Part shown: in pieces, positions 22,966 to 34,972 of the stretch
How positions within the stretch are numbered: the stretch's first letter is position 1
Layout: each line of letters opens with the position of its first letter
Source of the DNA: Balaenoptera acutorostrata
Lineage: Eukaryota > Chordata > Mammalia > Artiodactyla > Balaenopteridae
NCBI RefSeq assembly: GCF_949987535.1
Contig: NC_080067.1
Coordinates: forward strand, 78,021,985-78,085,984
DNA length: 64,000 nucleotides
Direction: 5' to 3'
Notes under the pieces: model-generated
What the model was told of the DNA's origin: nothing
What the model saw: the letters and a program-made list of their open reading frames with translations, nothing else
Databases searched by the model: none
Translations under genes and position numbers: made by a program

Positions 22966-24599
22966 TCTTCTTAATGCCAGCAGATTTTACTTAGATCATA
23001 GGATTAGGCTAATTTTTTGTTTCTACTTCATAGTTTTCCATTAGAAAATTAAAATTTAATAATATTTTTCATTCCCTAGAACCTAGAGAAAAGGGGGCAG
23101 GGACCAACCTGGCCACCCGCAAGACAGAGTTTACTCCCTCCAATTCTAAACATGAGAAACTAGAGGCAGGGAAGCAGAGGGCTGGGAGAAGGGAGAGCCT
23201 CTTGCTTGAGATCATTCTGTAGAAAGATGTCTGAGCCGTGAGCAGAGGCCACGCCTCCTGGGTTCCTGCATGACTCCTCAACTACACCAACAATGGGAGA
23301 AGAAGAAGCGGGGGTGGGGAAGGGAGTTAACACTTGCAGAAGGCCTACTGGGCACAGGCAGTTTACACATTCACCAGACAACTTCTGTCCTGAGGAAGCC
23401 TTTAAACAGCAAGACCCATCTCACCCTACACTTTCCTGAATTAAAAGTCTTAAAGCTGGCACAGAAGTTTACTTTCTGGACCCAGAAAAAAGCATGATAA
23501 AAATGGTACCCACACCGACTCTCTTACCATGTATTCTGGGATTCTCATTTTGCCTAGGGATCCTATTTATTACAGAGACTTGTTTGTGAACACAATGCTG
23601 GTGTCTAGAAGAGAACTTTTCTATAGTGCTGAGGAAGGCATGCCCTGGGCGAGGAAGGGTTAACCTTGGAGTCGGGGCCTGGTGCCACCCAAGAGGTTCA
23701 GAGCAGTGTTTATGGGCACCTTGACATTCTGGTTCTACCTTTTGAGCCTGAGAGGCAGGGCTTCTCTCAGACTTCCTGGCTCAGTTCTTCTCTGCATCCC
23801 TAGATCTTAATCTCTGTGTTCCTCCCTTTGGACTGGTAACCTGAACTTGGTTCTCAATTGCTTGTGGGGGACTTCAGGGACAGCAGTTGGGGTTTGGAAT
23901 AGCCACCGTGGGGAATGGGATCCAAGACCGACTGATAAGCCTCATTATTCTTCTGGCTCTCTCAGGATCTCCAGTTTTTCTGGGACTGATGGGTCATGCA
24001 GGATAGATTTCACAAGGGGAGTTCACACCTCACACATTCCCCATGAACAGAGAGGGTTTGCCAGACAAGTGGGCCAAAGCGAGCCCATTTCCCAGTGGGA
24101 TGTCATCTCCCTGTTTGGTGCCCTCTCCCAGGTGGGCAAGGTCTAAGACAGCACCCCGAATTGGTTGTTTCCCCTATCTTGCATACCAGTCCTGATCAAG
24201 GGGGCGGGGGGGCAGTGGCTGTTTTGCCTATTGCATTTCAGTTAAGGTGATGACTTTGATTGGAATCTCAGGTGGGAAAGTTCAAGGGATAGAAGATGAA
24301 AAGGCATCCTGTGAGCATAGTCCTTCTGCCCGGGAGAGGTGTGAACCTTTATCCAGGTGCCAGCCGTTTCATCCCACTGAAGATCGGAGGTTGATGTCAT
24401 TTCATTTGCAGGTAAGAGCAGGGAGCGGTGTGTAGCAGGGCTCTGTGATTTTCCAGTGACTCAGCCTGTGACCTTTTAGGAGAGATCTCAGAGAAAGAGA
24501 AGGTGCAGAACATGAGCTTGCTTTTCCAGGGCTCAAGTGGTGTTTGCTGCTGCCACTAGTTTTAGAAATCAGGTGTAGAGAGTTGGATTAACCTGACTC
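22966..24599. other. Single-copy sequence, no gene seen
   Basis: Frames of 60-99 codons (23069-23497, 23847-24146, 24247-24435) have no recognisable product. A short G run lies near 24200. Confidence 0.4.
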
Positions 24600-24796
24600 C
24601 TTGGTTCATGGAGCCATGGAACCAGCCGAGGTCATTGGTCCCTGCAAGACCCCTCTCTTGAATTTATTTACTGCCTTATTCCTTTTACTCCTCATCCCAC
24701 AGTTCCATACCCCTCTCTCACCCACGGTGATTCTTATGTGTTTAGGATGTATCCTTTTGTTTGCTTTCATACAAACGCTATTTGCTTGCAGTATTT

Positions 24797-24956
24797 ATTT
24801 ATTTATTTTTATGTATTGAAGTGTAGTTATTTACAATATTGTTAGTTTCTGGTGTACAGCAAAATGATTGTTACACACACACACACACATATTCTTTTTC
24901 AGATTCTTTTCCATTGTAGTTTATTACAAGATACTGAATATAGTTCCCTGTGCTTT
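24797..24956 (-). mobile_element. Short cetartiodactyl L1 3' tip nested in the older L1
   Basis: It reads on the minus strand as the L1 3' end, with 'ttagtttctggtgtacagca' and 'tagttccctgtgctttca' on the plus strand, a (TTTA)n/T-rich tail and an (AC)n run at 24873-24891. Possible short flanking duplication 'cagtattt' at 24789-24796 and 24957-24964. The insertion is heavily 5'-truncated, to about 160 bp. Confidence 0.6.
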
Positions 24957-25524
24957 CAGTATTTTTAATTTATGTGAATGTTCCATCTCATCACGTTTCT
25001 TTCCTTTCTTCCTCCCCCGCCCCCTCCCCGTTCTTTTCATTGTTCTCAAGATCCATCCATGTTGCTGTGTGTATATCTGATCATTTGCTACAATCCTACT
25101 ACACAGAATTCCCAAGTGTGTATTCACTACATTTTATTTCTCAATCTTAGTGATGGAAACTCAGTTAGCCCCCCACTTCTACTGCAAATAACCGTGCAGA
25201 AAACATTCGCATACATGTCTCCTTACGGAATTGTATAAGAATTTCTTGGGATGTATACCTAGTGGAAGAATTGCTAGTATGCGACACTGAATTTGACTCA
25301 TAATGTCAGAACGTTCCCAAGAATGTTTGCTGATGCACTTTTCTGATGTTCGTCTTCTCACCAGCAGTCCATAAGAGCTGTCATGTCCCATAATCCTGCC
25401 AATACTTGGCACTACACTTCCTTCTATATTTTGCTAATATAAAAGGCATACAGTGATAGCTCTTTGATGTTTTAATTTGCATTTTTCATATTACTAATGC
25501 TTTTGAGCCTTCCTTCATATCTGC

Positions 25525-25955
25525 CATAGTGGATACATAGTGTACTGTTCAGATTCCTGCTCTAAGACCGAGGTCCTTGTTAACCCAGCTACCAGTAGTG
25601 CTGGTTGCTGATGGCTCATAGATGAGACCCTCCCCAGCAATTATCCTCAGCCAGAGGAAGCTGCTTCACCCAGGGTTATGAACTCTCCTTGCGGGTGACA
25701 TCCATCCAATGACTAGTCGTTGCAGGGAAATAAAGCCTGGTCCCCTTGCTGAATTCAGGACCTCTCTGAAGAGACACCCCAGTTTCCACATTCCCCCATT
25801 GGGTCAGCCTAAGCTGCAACTGCATCACAGTTCAGATTCTGGCTCCACCCAATGCTGTTTTCCTCACTCCCTCACCACTCCCCAAAAAACCTGCTCAAAA
25901 CTCTCCATCTCAGAATCTGTGCTTCCCAGGAAAACTGACCTACACCAACTTGTTA
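25525..25955 (+). repeat. LTR-like segment inserted in the old L1
   Basis: This stretch breaks the L1 reading. It carries 'catctcagaatctgtgcttc' followed by 'aggaaaactgacctacacca', the usual 3' end of several mammalian LTR repeats. The 129-codon frame at 25709-26098 crosses the border into L1 and is not a gene. Borders and family are approximate. Confidence 0.4.
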
Positions 25956-26739
25956 GTTCTCTGGAGTTTCATCTTCTGTACAGTGTCAGTTTATATCATT
26001 TCCCCATTTTCTATTGCAGTCATAAATATTCAAGATCCTTGCATATTCTTCGTATAAATTCCCCATTGGTTTTAGATGTTCCAGATATCTATTTTTAAAA
26101 TCAGTCTATTAACTTTATTCATGGGATATTTTGCTGGCTAGAAATCTTTAATTTTGATGTAATCAAATTCATAACATTTTGCCTTATGGTCTATGCTTTT
26201 GAAATTTCATCTCAAAAGAGCTTTCCTGAATCACAAAGATATTTTCCTGCACTTAATCCTACTAATTTTATTTCTACTACTTTTCTTTAACCTTTTACAC
26301 TTAGGCCTTTAAACGACCCAGAGCCCTCTTTTGTATGTGGTATTAAGTAGGGACTCAGTTTTATTTTTCTCCATATAGTAAGCCAGTTCCCCATGCCATT
26401 TACTAAACAATCTATCCTTCCCCCAATTTGTGGTAGCACCTTTGTCCTATATTAAGTCCAGACATATACATGACTCTGTGTCTGAGCTCTCTATTCTGTT
26501 TTGTTGGCCTATTTGTACATTTTCTTAATTTCTCTTTTTATTGTGATGGCTTTATAATGCGTCTTAATATCAGAGAGGGTAAGAGCCCTCTTCACTCTCC
26601 TTTTTAAAAGTTGGCTTAGCTGTTGTTCTCTGTGTCTAACTGAAGTGTTAACACATACCTGCATAATTTTTCAAATAAGTTTAGTTTCAGTGTTTTGGAC
26701 TTTATATGTTGGCTTTGTTTGGATTAGAAGCCCTAGTTC

Positions 26740-27030
26740 ATCTGGCAGCAAGGGGTCTGATAGCCAGCATGCCGGGACGATGATTTGCGTCATCGGCGGT
26801 GCACACACAGAAGCACAGGGTAGAAACTTTAGGAAGGAGTCAAGCCAAGAGATACTATCTGGCCTGCATCGGATACTAGAAAGCCCTGACAATTCTCTGC
26901 AAAGTGCAGTCCAATCTGATCCAAGAGAAACATTCAAAGGCTCAGAGATCTTAATGAGCCTGGGAACCTAATCAGAGGCAGTAATGAATGATATTAACAA
27001 TACTGTCCCGCCGAAGAGAAAACCCTATCT
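26740..27030. promoter_or_regulatory. Candidate regulatory segment with a C/EBP-ATF-like site
   Basis: Directly beyond the L1 border lies repeat-free DNA with several CpGs. A near-palindrome 'gatgatttgcgtcatc' sits at 26779-26794; its core TTTGCGTCA joins a C/EBP half-site with a CRE/ATF half-site. The CpG-containing 'gtcccgccgaagagaaa' follows at 27004-27020. A 108-codon frame (26645-26971) runs across the L1 border and is not coding. The regulatory call rests on motif and composition only. Confidence 0.25.
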
Positions 27031-29764
27031 GGATGCCGGGTTGCTTGGCCTGTGCTCCTGAGCATTGCAAGGGCCCGTCAAAAGGTTAGCTCACTGCCAT
27101 CTTCTCTGTCTGCTGCTCCTGCAGCTTTTCAAACCCACTGTTCCCAAAACCTCAGCTTTGAGGCAAGTAGCATTTTTGTTTTATGATAATGAGGAGCCTG
27201 TGAGCAAGCCATTGTTATTCATCCGTGGTGTGAAGATGACGCGTGCTCCAGCTCTGGAGGTGCTTACAGGTTCAGACACGTCAGAGCTGAGGGGGAATGA
27301 AATGACACTGCCGAAACCTTGAAAACCAAGTTCAAGGAGAGGGCCAAGGCTTTCCAAATGTAGAATCTGCTCTTGGGTGGAGCTGAGGCTCCACCGGGGC
27401 ACAGGTTATGCTGTGAACTTCCGTTTTCTCTTTACCAAGGACTGTAAGGCTGAGAGAATCATCTCCGTTTGGTCCCATCTGCACACCTGCCCTCACATGG
27501 ACCCTGTTCGGCTGACTTCCGCTGGGTGTCTGCACCTTTCCTTTCCCCCTCACGCTGTTTTCATCCTCTGCTGCTGTATGAGGATCATGCCCCTTCCTGT
27601 TTTCCAAACTCTTACTTCTAAGTTCAAAGTCTTTGAGAACAGACATCTTCAATTGATTTGTATCAATTTGGATTGTGTTTCTTCCCCCAGTGGCTCTACA
27701 AAATTCTGGTTGTTGGCTTTACATGTTTACCTCAAGAGTGGCCAACAAATCTGATTGCTTGGCCCCATGGCTCTCTCTGTCTAACCTGAGTGTGTGTCCC
27801 TGTCCTGGACCCATGCTGGATCCCACACTGTGATAGGGGGTGGCCTATATCATCTGCTCCCTTTGGAGAAGGGTCATATCCTGATTGGGGCCCAAGAGGC
27901 CAAGAAAGGGCCCTCATTTGACCTTTGTAGCTTTGCTGAACCCCAGAAGGCCAGAGTTCAATGTCCTTGTTACTTTGCTTCTCTGTAGCTAGGGAACAGG
28001 ACTACTCTGCGAAGAAGGGCTTAATCTCTCCTCTTCCTTCTCCCCTCTTTCTTTTGCTCTGGGTATATGATGAGAGCTCAGGGAAGTCCATTAACTAGCC
28101 TCCTATTTCCTTTAGGTCTTCTTTAAACGTAACGACCAGTGTTTGGAACCTCTACTAGCTGCATCAAAGACCAGCTGCTGTGTTTTAAACAAAGACAGCT
28201 TGGCTGAGGGTCTTTTAGTGGACTTTTGGGGTCCTTACTCTGAGGGGTATAGGAGGGCTTTATCCAGCGTTAGCCTGCCTGGAGTGGTAGGAGGTAGGAA
28301 AGGGACTGGGGGTGGCTTTTTCTTTCAGAATCAGTGAGGAAAGGAAGGAGGCTGTGCCATGTTTTAAGATTCTCAGTGTGGTTGTCTAGGAAGCATCTAT
28401 TCAGAAGCCTTGAGACCCAGTCCATAGGTAGGTAAATATTCACAGAAGGAGAGACCTCAGTGGTAGGGATCAAGTTGTTGACTATCCCAGAGGAAAATTA
28501 GATCATCCATTCTGCACCACCGCCCTCTTCCCCCATCAATTCCAGACTTTCAGGAAGAAAGGAGTACCGCCCAGCCCATGGTCAGGCCACTGGACAGGAT
28601 TCTGTGCTGACTGTGCTGTCATGCTGTGTTCACACTACCTGCTCTGGTGTCAGTCATATGCTGACCAGGTCTAGTAGGATGGCAATGACCTTTTGTAGGG
28701 CTGTCGAGGATCCTGGAATGTCCCTGTACCTCTTAAAGCCTCTGCTTGTCCATGTGTCTAATTAAGACTAGAGAATCCATAGCCCAACTCTAAAGAGCGA
28801 AGAGTTCACCAAACACTTAGGTAGAGATGGTTCTTAAAAAAAAAGCAGTTGCATCCCACAAACTGGCTTTCCTATATTTGGTTTCTCCCAGGGATATTAA
28901 ATATAACTTTTCACATGCTGTAGGCTTCAGAGCAGACCATGTGGTTGACAGACGTCTTGGTGTGGGCTCAAAACTTGGCCTACTGGTCCCTGAGGGGACC
29001 TCTGAATGTTAGGCTGTATGAAACCACTCTGAAAGAAGTTGCATGTGTGTGAGGAAGGGTGGGCAAAAGCAGAGATGGCCCGAGGAGCTGGTTCACTGTC
29101 TGTGCTCCCTGCGCCACCCCTTCTCCTTGGAACTTCTGAGAAGCTCTGTTTGGTCATCATCATCTTGGCCAAATCAAACACAACCAGGAAGAGCTGATTC
29201 TCAGGAATGACCCTTGGGAGCCACGCCGCTGTGCCTTCTTGTGAGCCATGGGGGCCCAGGGTGAGGAGAAGCCAGTGTGGAGAGGTTCTTACGCTCCTTT
29301 AAGATTCAGGAGCTCTGATTTTTGCTGGTGAAAGTAGGAAAAAGCGTCCTCAGGACAAGAAATCAAAGATAAGGCACAGAAGGAGTGCAGATAGTAAACT
29401 ATCCACAAAAAGATGCACAGCCTGGCTAAAAAAGAGAAGGAAATGCAAAGCTGGAAACAGATTTTGGGCTCCACCACACATTTGTTAAACTGGGGTGCAC
29501 CCTAACTCTGAATTTTCAGTCCAGGCCAGCCCACCACATATCCAGGGACAAGGGGCTGTAACAGATAACTCTCATTCACTTCGTCCTACTCGGAGCATTT
29601 GTCACAGCTTCTGCCCAGTTCTGCTTCTTGGCTTCAACTCACAGGTCCTCTTCCCTTGATTCATATCCTATAATCCTGACTGTTCAGCTTCTCCCATTTG
29701 ACATGGCAAAAATGAATATAAATGACAAAATGCAATGATAGCCCAGTTCTGTGCTAGGAGAAAT
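27031..29764. other. Single-copy sequence, no gene seen
   Basis: Frames up to 125 codons (27332-27754) on both strands show no family resemblance. No repeat is recognised with confidence in this 2.7-kb stretch. Confidence 0.4.
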
Positions 29765-30290
29765 GGCACATTTAAATGAAGGTGAAGGCCCTGCAAACTG
29801 ATTGCACCTTTCTAGATAGTAATCTGGCAATAGCAAGAGCTGAGTCCTAGCCACGATCCAGCCATTCTGTCCAGGGAAGCATACTCCAAATAAATAAACC
29901 CAAAGGGATAAAAGAACTGTTCATACAGAAATAACCATATTGGTGTTGTTAATACTAATGAATTAGAAATGATACAAATATTCAACCTGAGGCAAATTGG
30001 AAAGCAAATTATGATGCACCCATATAATACACACAGTATTACAATTATAATCGACAAATATGAGGCCTCCGTTGACACAAAAAAACCTGAATATGAAATA
30101 ATATTAGAGAAAAAACACCCTGAGAAGTGTATCCTTACAGTGATTGCACAGTGTGAAAACCTGACAAGCATCAGAAGGGAATTAACAGGAACATAGGTAT
30201 TTAATACACAATGGAGTTTTCCTGTGGAAAAGTTGTGTAAGTTCATAAGAAGGGTGTTTCCTAAATAAAATAGAAAGGTGGGAGGACAAG
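29765..30290 (+). repeat. Old L1 (L1ME type) 3' end
   Basis: Typical motifs in order: 'ttctagatagtaatctggca', 'ttatgatgcacccatataat', 'tacaattataatcgacaaat' and 'aaaaaacctgaatatgaaat'. A 160-codon minus-strand frame (29812-30294) is its antisense, rich in Phe, Ile and Cys, and is not a gene. Confidence 0.6.
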
Positions 30291-30544
30291 GCATTCTCCT
30301 CTGGTGGGTGTTCCTATGCTGGCTTGGGTAAGGGGCTCGGCTCCTTTTTCTTTAAGTTTTGTTTCTATCCTGTGGATGTTCTCAGCTCAAGGAGAGGACA
30401 GGAGGAGGCTTTCTAAGATCTCTCATCTTGGCAGCACTGCCCTCCACCCTAGGCTTCTACCGCCCAACAGTTTGGTCTGTAGAAAATCCTTGGTTTCCTT
30501 TCATTTCTCCTAACTCATTTTTCAAAAAGCAACCAAGGAGCAAT

Positions 30545-30728
30545 GGATAGTTGAGACAGCACCAGTCTAGAGGTCAGAGGGCCATGGTTCTAGCCCTGGC
30601 TTTGCCACCATCTTGCTGGGTTGCCTTGGACAAGTCACTTCCAGACTTGGGCAAGTCTGGGCCTCAGTTTCCTCATCTGTAAAATGGCCGTTTTGGACCA
30701 GGTGATTTCTAAAGTCCTGACATTTCTA
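30545..30728 (+). repeat. Well-preserved MIR SINE
   Basis: Nearly the full MIR core is visible: 'ccttggacaagtcacttcc', 'cctcagtttcctcatctgt' and 'aaaatggccgttttggacca'. A short local duplication of 'acttgggcaagtc' occurs at its centre. Confidence 0.85.
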
Positions 30729-31620
30729 TTGCTTGATCTTTATTGACCCAGGACGAGGGAAGGAGTCTTGAAATGGAATTCTTGTCACTCTGAGGCTGCG
30801 AATGAACGCTGCCATCCACAGCCAGCTACCTACATGCCCTGGAGGCCGGGGTAGCACTATGACCAGATCCCTCTCACTGCAGGTGCAAGGGCTCACCAAG
30901 CGTTGATGAGAAGAAAGAAAGAAGTCTGCATGTTTTGGGCCTTTATCATTGGACACTTAAGTACAGTTCAATGTTTCTTGAGAGAGATAAGAGCCAGAAA
31001 GTTCCAGCAAGAAGCAGGTCTCCTTTAGAAGAGTGGGCTAATCTTGCTTGACCTTGACTTCCCAGAATGAGACCCTCTGAACAGCTTTGAAACAGCTTCT
31101 AGGATGGCAATGACCAGGTTCCTGTGTCAAAACAACTCCTCGCGCTGCAACTGCCCAGAGAACCAAGCAAGTGGAGCAGGGCTGGAGTCACAGAAGCTTC
31201 AGCCAACTGGAGAAAGAGCATTTGAAGCAAGTCAGAGTTCTTTCAGATGTGCTGTGATCAAGAAGAAAAAGATTGGTGGGAGAAAAATGGGAACTGCGTA
31301 AGGAAAATTAGCTGGCTGTGGTATGCAGAAGGGGCCCTAAAGTCTACTTCAGCATCTAAGTCTAATGAGTGCATCTCTCTTTGTGCAGTGAGAAGTGAAC
31401 AGTGAGGGGAGGACAAAGGGACGGGAAGAGGGGAAAGCTTTTGTCTGTTTTTGGCAGCGAGAATGAAAGGGCCCTTGACTGCTTCAGTGGCCATGCTGCA
31501 ATAAAAGTGTAGGTGAAGCTCTTCTCACTAAGAATTGGGGCACTGGAAAGACAGGAGGGTCCTGTCTGCAGCAAAGGTCTTAGAGGAACCCTGAACACAG
31601 CAGACTTTATGTGGAGCTGT
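30729..31620. other. Single-copy sequence, no gene seen
   Basis: Frames of 65-78 codons only. Nothing recognised. Confidence 0.4.
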
Positions 31621-32166
31621 ATGAATTAGTTTGCACTGAGTAACAAATCATCTCAAACCTCAGTGGCTTAAAGCAACAACTGCTTACTGAAATGACGGCT
31701 CTGTGGGCTGGCTGGGCCATTCTTTGGTCTGGGCCAGCTTGGCTGAGCTCCGCTGGGCTGCACACCTGCCATCAGCGGGCAAATCGGCTGGCAGTTGAAT
31801 GAATGAGGGTGGCATCACTCACAAGTCTGGTGGCCAGTAGGCTGTTAGCAAGAGTTATGTGACCGGGCCACATGCCTCTCATCATCCTGTGGGCTAGCAT
31901 GGGTTTGTTTATGGGGTAGCGGATTTCTAGGAGCTGCATGAGAGGGAGTGGCAAAGCCCCTTGAGGCCTAGGCTGAAAGCTGCACATTTTCACTTCCAAT
32001 GCATTCTATTGATCAAAGACCAGCTAGAGTAAACACCTGTCCTAGTTTGCCCAGCGTTGAGGGGTTTCCCAGGACACAGGACTTTTAGTACAAAAATTGG
32101 GAGAGTTCTGAACAAACCAGGACAGTTGGTCACTCTAACGGCCAGCCCAGGTGCAAAGAATGGGGG
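31621..32166 (-). repeat. LTR-like dispersed repeat carrying a nested MITE
   Basis: Opening 'atgaattagtttgcactgag', then 'caaatcatctcaaacctcag', 'tggcttaaagcaacaactgc', and late 'cattctattgatcaaag' plus 'ggccagcccaggtgcaaag', are hallmarks of a very common mammalian repeat. Another copy is at 50011-50520, same orientation. The last part is split by the element at 32027-32135. Family not named; strand given by analogy with LTR-type repeats and uncertain. Confidence 0.55.
32027..32135. mobile_element. 109-bp palindromic MITE flanked by TA
   Basis: The element begins GAGTaaacacCTGTCCTaGTTTG and ends with the imperfect complement 'caaaccaggacagttggtca' plus CTC, giving terminal inverted repeats of about 28 bp. 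A TA dinucleotide lies just outside each end (32025-32026 and 32136-32137), as expected for a Tc1/mariner-type target duplication. It interrupts the LTR-like repeat at 31621-32166. A related worn fragment is at 381-510. The TA duplication could also be chance, since it is only two bases. Confidence 0.6.
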
Positions 32167-32170
32167 ACTT

Positions 32171-33008
32171 GACCTTTCTCCAAAGAAGATATAAAATGAC
32201 CAATAAACACATGAAAAGATGTGCAACATCACTAATAATTAGGAAAATGCACATCAAAGCCACAGTGAGATGCCACTTCATACTCATTAGGATGGCTATT
32301 ATCCAAAAAACAGAAAATAACAAGTGTTAGAGAATGTGGAGAAATTGGAACATTTGTGTATTGCTGGTGGGAATGTAAAATGATGCAAGCACTGTGGGAA
32401 ACATTATGGCGATTCCTCAAAAAAGTAAACACAAAATTACTGTATGATCCAGCAATTCCACTTCTGGGTATATACCCAAAAGAATTGAAAGCAGGGACTT
32501 CAACAGATATTTGTACACCCCTGTACATAGCAGCATTATTCACAATAGCCAAAAGGTGAAAGTGTCTAATGGTTAATCCAAGTGTGAGTGGATAAACAAA
32601 ATGTGGTTTATGTGTACAATGGAATTATTATTCAGTCTTAAAAAGGAAGGAAATCCTGTCACATGCTACAACGTGGATGAACCTGGAAGACATTTTGGTA
32701 ATTGAAATAAGCTAATCGGAAAGAAAAATACTGTGTGAGTCCACGTATATGGACTTCTTAGAGTAGTCAGATTAATAGAGACAGAAAGTAGAATGGTGGC
32801 TGCCAGGAGCTGGGAGAGGAGGGACTGGGGAGTTAGTGTCTAACGGGTGCAGCGTTTCAGCTGGGGAAGATGAAAAAGTTCTGGAGATGGATGGTGGTGA
32901 CGGCTGCCCAACAGTGTGAATGTACTTAATGCCACAGAACTGTACATTTTTAAATGGTTAAAAAGGTAAGCTTTATGTTTATGTGTATCTTACCACCATA
33001 CAAAAAGG
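32171..33008 (+). mobile_element. L1 3' end (old L1M), ORF2 tail plus 3' UTR
   Basis: The end of ORF2 is recognisable: translations of the stretch include '[19 protein letters not shown]' (32356-32559 frame), which is the ORF2 C-terminal segment, followed by the 3' UTR with 'aatggtggctgccaggagct' and 'gaactgtacatttttaaatg'. Frames are broken by stops and shifts. It joins the LTR-like repeat directly at its 5' end. No clear target duplication seen. Confidence 0.8.
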
Positions 33009-33739
33009 AGTGGGGAAATTGGCTCCCCTATTAATGAGAGGAGCTACAAACCATTGTGGCCATTTTTGCCATCTGCTGTACGGGTGGAGAGGCATTTAAC
33101 TGAATAAGGCCCAGCTGTTGCAGTAGAACATGGTTTTTGAGAAACTGTGCTGGGAGACAGCGAGAGGGATCCACATATTGACTATTTTGGTACGCTTACC
33201 TTTGGGAGCCAGTTGCAGCTTATGGTTATTCATCTGGGTCGGAAACAAGAGAGGCTAAAAGGAGGCTCATGTTGATGAACGAGTGAGGTGATGAGGATGT
33301 ATGGTAAGACTTTGGAACCGGCCAGACAAGTAAAATAAAATAAAACGGAGTCAGAGCCCTAAAGAAATCACTAACGTGTGCCGAGGGCTCCAAGCCACCC
33401 TTTCCCGCCTCCTTTCTGCCCCTGGCTGCGCACAGAGCAGGCAGTCGGTAACCAAATGCCTCAGTCATCCAAGGAGCCGGGCGCACAGGGCCTGGCTCGT
33501 GCACAGCCTTCCCCTCCTAGACCCTCTCTGTTTGGTGTTCACGGGAGTCTGTGTTTATTGGAGACTCTGATTTGCCTGTTTCTTTAGCCCAGCGTCGCGA
33601 GGAGCAGGCAGCAGGGCGGAGTGAGGAAAGGCATCAGTGTGTGGGGGTGGCCAGGCGGGGTGAAGGCAGACAGGGACCGAAGGAAGTTACAAAGCGGGTG
33701 ACCAGGAGGAACAGCCGGACTCCCAGGATGTTGTGGCCA
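33009..33739. other. Single-copy sequence, moderately CpG-rich near 33.4-33.7 kb
   Basis: Overlapping frames (33226-33973, up to 140 codons) occur in a patch with several CpGs ('agcgtcgcgaggagcagg' at 33592). I see no promoter elements or exon signals, so no gene is called. This would be the first place to look for an unmethylated CpG patch. Confidence 0.35.
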
Positions 33740-33910
33740 GGAAGGACTTGGAGAGCGTCTGGTCCACTCTTCCCATCAGACGATGAGGAAAGTGAGTCCA
33801 GAAAGCCTCGGGGACTTGTTCAGGACCGGTCGCTGGGGCAAGCAGGAAGTGGCAGAGCTGGTACTTGGGACAGTTTTCTCATTTCTAAGCTGGAGCTCTG
33901 TCTTCTGCAT
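33740..33910 (-). repeat. MIR SINE, minus strand
   Basis: Antisense MIR core with 'gatgaggaaagtgagtccag', 'gggacttgttcaggac' and 'gtggcagagctggtacttgg'. Confidence 0.6.
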
Positions 33911-33997
33911 CCAGCAGCTTCTGATTTCCCGTGGAACCCTCTCCACACTAGTTGCTGGAAGTGGACGTGGTAAAGCCCCACTGCAGTGTGCCTCCTT

Positions 33998-34011
33998 CCC
34001 CCCCCCCCCCC
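33998..34011. repeat. Homopolymer run of 14 C
   Basis: A 14-base C run follows a pyrimidine-rich lead-in. Such runs are prone to length variation and assembly error. Confidence 0.9.
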
Positions 34012-34972
34012 ATTTGATCTACTCCTCAGGGGTACCATGCCCTCAGCACATAGGCACGCATCTTCTAGCTCCTCCAGCCCTGGAAAGGCTGGTACAGAGG
34101 GTGTACTGTCATCAGCTACTTAATTAAGGGGTTCTACTGTATTTCCCAGTCATTTTCCCAACTCAGGCTCATGGGGAGAAGTTATTTTTGGGTGTTATGG
34201 GAAGTACAGTACAGACCAATCCTTTCTTCTTAACTCAGTGACTAAAATTTAGCCTGCTCTGGGTTTGTGGCTTAATGCTTAAAGGTCAACAGTGAGTGGG
34301 CATAGCTCATCTCAGAAAGCTGAAGTGCTGGGGGATGGAGTCGGGCTGAACCCTCTTCTTATTTGTGTGGAGAGGAGAACTTCTGGGAAGAACCCAACTG
34401 AGAAGCAGCTGGTGAATGGATTTATTGATCCAATTGCCTTTCCCACCTGGGAAAGCTTCAATAACTGGGAAAAGCTAGTGACAAGCACACAGCTCTCTGC
34501 ACTGTCCAGGACTCAGTGTGCTACTCTAGGAATCCTAAGATGTGAATCTACACATTGATTAAGGGCCTGCTATGGACAAGTTACTGGGGAACCTTTCAAG
34601 AGGAGGCAGGTACAATGCCTGCCCTCGGGGACCTCACAGTCTGGTAACAGGGGAATAAGGCATGGACCCACTAAGGCAAGTGGAGAAGGTAAGGGCTCAG
34701 GAGGCACTAAGTGCCTGGTGTCTGACACCCACGTAGCAGAGGTTGGAACGAGAGAGCAAACAGAATCTGAAAATGCCACCCTTTCCCCCATGCTTGCCCG
34801 TCAGGACAGGTGCCAGAGAAAGGATCCAAAGCTGCCTGGAGAGGTCAGGGTAGGTCAAGTGGGGAGGGACAAGCCAAAAGCTGGGAGATGAAGCAGTGAA
34901 CTAATAGTTAGAGAGGGAGGGAGAGGGCAGAAGCAGAACAGGAAGCCAAGAATTAAGTGGGGTGGGACACTA
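34012..34972. other. Single-copy sequence, one old repeat fragment, no gene seen
   Basis: Positions 34560-34700 ('ctgccctcggggacctcaca') resemble the unnamed ancient repeat also seen at 18415-18640. Nothing else is recognised. Confidence 0.4.

Larger units (their letters stand above)
24600..26700 (-). mobile_element. Old L1 (L1M type), minus strand, with nested insertions
   Basis: The segments 24600-24790, 24965-25510 and 25960-26700 read as the reverse strand of L1 ORF2 and 3' UTR. Examples are 'gttttaatttgcatttttca', 'tctattctgttttgttggcc' and 'ttattgtgatggctttataa'. All frames are broken. Two foreign pieces interrupt it: a younger L1 3' tip at about 24797-24956 and an LTR-like piece at about 25525-25955. 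The 5' limit near 26700 and the lower limit near 24600 are approximate. Confidence 0.7.

Noticed and set aside
29812..30294. 160-codon minus-strand frame with hydrophobic, membrane-like product
   Set aside because: Antisense of an old AT-rich L1 3' end; T-rich codons create Phe/Ile/Leu runs.
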